A program made the translations under genes and the position numbers. 6,695 nt of DNA from Pseudonocardiales bacterium (lineage in GTDB: Bacteria > Actinomycetota > Actinomycetes > Mycobacteriales > Jatrophihabitantaceae). This document shows positions 5,486-6,695 of this stretch, piece by piece. The notes beneath the pieces were generated by a model. The model was not told where the DNA came from. It searched no databases and saw only the letters and a program-made list of their open reading frames with translations. The stretch's first letter is position 1, and each line of letters begins with the position of its first letter. The stretch lies in contig JAVEEO010000117.1 in NCBI GenBank assembly GCA_030840415.1, positions 1 through 6,695 of the forward strand, written 5' to 3'.

Positions 5486-5506
5486 TCCCCGGTCACCCCC
5501 GGATCC

Positions 5507-5539
5507 CACGCCGCATCCACGCCGCACCCACGCCGCGAC
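5507..5539 (+). repeat. Three tandem 11-bp repeats upstream of the TMEM175 gene
   Basis: CACGCCGCATC (5507-5517), CACGCCGCACC (5518-5528) and CACGCCGCGAC (5529-5539) follow each other without gaps; the first 8 bases are identical in all three. They end 14 nt before the -10-like TAATCT of the next gene and so cover the -35 and upstream region. They could be helically phased regulator sites or simply a low-complexity expansion. Confidence 0.5.
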
Positions 5540-5553
5540 CGCCCCGCCACCAC

Positions 5554-5559
5554 TAATCT
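5554..5559 (+). promoter_or_regulatory. Leaderless-type -10 element for the TMEM175 gene
   Basis: TAATCT ends 6 nt before ATG 5566, and no Shine-Dalgarno sequence lies between. This is the same geometry as in front of the DUF3072 gene. It is the only AT-rich hexamer in a very GC-rich 80-nt gap. Confidence 0.5.
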
Positions 5560-5565
5560 CGGCCC

Positions 5566-6174
5566 ATGTCCAAGGACCGCCTGGAGGCCTTCAGCGATGG
5601 CGTCATCGCCATCCTGATCACGATCATGGTGCTGGAGCTGCGGGTTCCCGAGGAGACGACCTGGACCGCGCTGCGCGCCGAGTTGCCGGTCCTGCTGGCC
5701 TACGTCCTGAGCTTCGTCTACCTCGGCATCTACTGGAACAACCACCACCACATGCTGGCGGTGGTGGACCGGGTCTCCGGCGCGACCCTGTGGGCCAACC
5801 TGCACCTGCTGTTCTGGCTGTCGCTGGTGCCGTTCCTGACCGGCTGGATGAGCGAGAACGACTTTCCGCCGGTACCGACCGCCACCTACGGCATCGTGCT
5901 GCTGGCCGCGGCGCTGGCCTACTACATCCTCCAGCTCACGCTGTTGCGTGCCGGCGGGAACCGGTCACTGCTGGCCGCGGCGATCGGGCGCGATCTGAAG
6001 GGCAAGCTGTCCCCCCTGCTCTACTGCCTGGGGATCGGCCTGTCCTTCGTCAACCGCTGGCTCGGTGTGGCCCTCTACGTGGTGGTGGCTCTGGTGTGGT
6101 TGATTCCCGACCGCCGGGTGGAGCGGATCGTCGCCACCCGGCAGGAGGACGGCAGCTTCGGCGACGAGGGGTAG
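5566..6174 (+). CDS. TMEM175-family (DUF1211) potassium channel
   Basis: This 202-residue membrane protein is the bacterial single-repeat form of TMEM175, which assembles as a tetramer to form a potassium-permeable channel unlike canonical K+ channels (family knowledge). The diagnostic start RLEAFSDGVIAILITIMVLE (residues 5-24) carries the R-x3-FSD signature of helix 1. Further hydrophobic helices follow: LPVLLAYVLSFVYLGIYW then NNHHHML, ANLHLLFWLSLVPFLTGW, YGIVLLAAALAYYILQLTLL, and two in LLYCLGIGLSFV and LGVALYVVVALVWLIP, six in all. The C-terminus is short, charged and cytosolic. ATG 5566 lacks a Shine-Dalgarno sequence but has a TAATCT -10 ending 6 nt upstream, which suggests leaderless translation. 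Length is normal for the family. The gene is probably transcribed alone. Confidence 0.92.
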   Translation: MSKDRLEAFSDGVIAILITIMVLELRVPEETTWTALRAELPVLLAYVLSFVYLGIYWNNHHHMLAVVDRVSGATLWANLHLLFWLSLVPFLTGWMSENDFPPVPTATYGIVLLAAALAYYILQLTLLRAGGNRSLLAAAIGRDLKGKLSPLLYCLGIGLSFVNRWLGVALYVVVALVWLIPDRRVERIVATRQEDGSFGDEG

Positions 6175-6177
6175 CGG

Positions 6178-6205
6178 TTGTCGTCACTGTCTGCAATCTT
6201 ATAAA
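6178..6205 (+). promoter_or_regulatory. Promoter of the DUF4157 gene
   Basis: TTGTCG (6178-6183) and TATAAA (6200-6205) are separated by 16 nt; 4/6 and 5/6 match the housekeeping consensus. The -35 begins 4 nt after the stop of the channel gene. Transcription would start near 6212, giving a short leader that just holds the GAGGA ribosome-binding site at 6214-6218. Confidence 0.55.
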
Positions 6206-6226
6206 AACTGTGTGAGGATGTTCGGC

Positions 6227-6695
6227 ATGACCGTTGCGGATCGTCGCCGGAGCGCGACCGGATCCGCTACCCAGGACCGGTCCGAGTCCGAGCGGCCGGC
6301 GTTCGTCGAACCGGCCCCGGTGTGCCAGACGCCGCTGGCCGGGCTGTGTTGCGGTGCCGGCCCCGGGCTTCGCCGCCGGTTCGAAGCCGACGAGCCCGAC
6401 CCGCTGGGCGGGACGGCAATCCCCGGCGACGTGATCGCCGCGCTGCGCCGGACCCGGGGTGGCGGCCAGCCGCTGCCCGAACCGATGCGGCGGGCCGGTG
6501 GCGAGGCACTCGGCCTGGACCTGTCTCCGGTCCGGGTGCATACCGACCCGGAGGCGGCCCGGCTGGCGCGGTCGGTGCAGGCCAGCGCGTTCACCTACGG
6601 GCACGACATCTACTTCTCGGCCGGCGCGTACCGGCCCTCGGAGCCGGCCGGGCAGCAGCTGATCTCGCACGAGCTCGGTCATCTCGGCCAGTCCG
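6227..6695 (+). CDS. DUF4157 (eCIS core domain) protein, N-terminal part, runs off the window
   Basis: An open frame from ATG 6227 continues to the window end without a stop: 156 codons are visible and the 3' end is missing. Residues 1-77 are polar and low-complexity, with Cys33, Cys41 and Cys42. From about residue 78 (GGGQPLPEPMRR, then LDLSPVRVHTDPEAARLARS, AFTYGHDIYFSAGAY, LISHELGHLGQ) it matches DUF4157, often named the eCIS core domain. This domain occurs in cargo and toxin proteins associated with extracellular contractile injection systems. H148-E149-x2-H152 forms an HExxH zincin-type motif. GAGGA (6214-6218) gives an 8-nt spacer and favours 6227 over the in-frame ATG at 6218. Effector domains, if any, would follow the DUF4157 region beyond the window. 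The protease role is inferred from the motif only. Confidence 0.85.
   Translation, partial: MTVADRRRSATGSATQDRSESERPAFVEPAPVCQTPLAGLCCGAGPGLRRRFEADEPDPLGGTAIPGDVIAALRRTRGGGQPLPEPMRRAGGEALGLDLSPVRVHTDPEAARLARSVQASAFTYGHDIYFSAGAYRPSEPAGQQLISHELGHLGQS

Noticed and set aside
5484..5505. Hairpin GATCC...GGATC after the isomerase-family stop
   Set aside because: Only five outer pairs plus two inner pairs across a bulge, without a T-tract; too weak to call a terminator.
1..6695. tRNA, rRNA, CRISPR array, insertion sequence or attachment site
   Set aside because: None was recognised. The only tandem repeats are the short 11-bp sets at two promoters, with no spacer structure, and no transposase or integrase motif appears in any frame.

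Overview
The window reads as chromosome from a high-GC actinobacterium. Coding regions use almost only G or C at third codon positions, several genes begin with GTG or have leaderless-type promoters, and one gene belongs to the maleylpyruvate-isomerase-like family, many of whose members depend on mycothiol, a thiol confined to Actinomycetota. I cannot name a genus.

Left part (1-2400), signal transduction. An OmpR/PhoB-type response regulator overlaps by 4 nt the gene of a soluble GAF-domain histidine kinase, a typical translationally coupled two-component pair on the + strand. A single-domain CheY-like receiver converges on them from the - strand. The kinase and both receivers keep all their phosphotransfer residues.

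Middle (2401-4086). A short acidic DUF3072 protein lies on the + strand behind a leaderless-type promoter that carries an 11-bp direct repeat. It converges, across two small hairpins, on a - strand gene for a six-segment membrane protein. The cytosolic C-terminus of that protein looks like a shortened GGDEF domain that has lost its signature residues.

Intergenic segment (4087-4861). These 775 bp hold no normal-sized gene and are clearly poorer in GC (about 52% over 4201-4440 by hand count). They contain a possible promoter, a near-consensus Shine-Dalgarno sequence followed by an 8-codon ORF (MMRNYEWV), and two successive terminator-like hairpins. The layout resembles a small-RNA gene or a leader-peptide/attenuator unit and is the least explained part of the window.

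Right part (4862-6695). On the + strand are a maleylpyruvate isomerase/DinB-fold protein with its metal-binding residues, a TMEM175-type potassium channel with a leaderless-type promoter preceded by three 11-bp repeats, and the first 156 codons of a DUF4157 (eCIS core domain) protein with an HELGH motif. The last gene runs off the window and has its own good promoter. It may mark the edge of a locus linked to an extracellular contractile injection system, but no structural gene of such a system is visible here.
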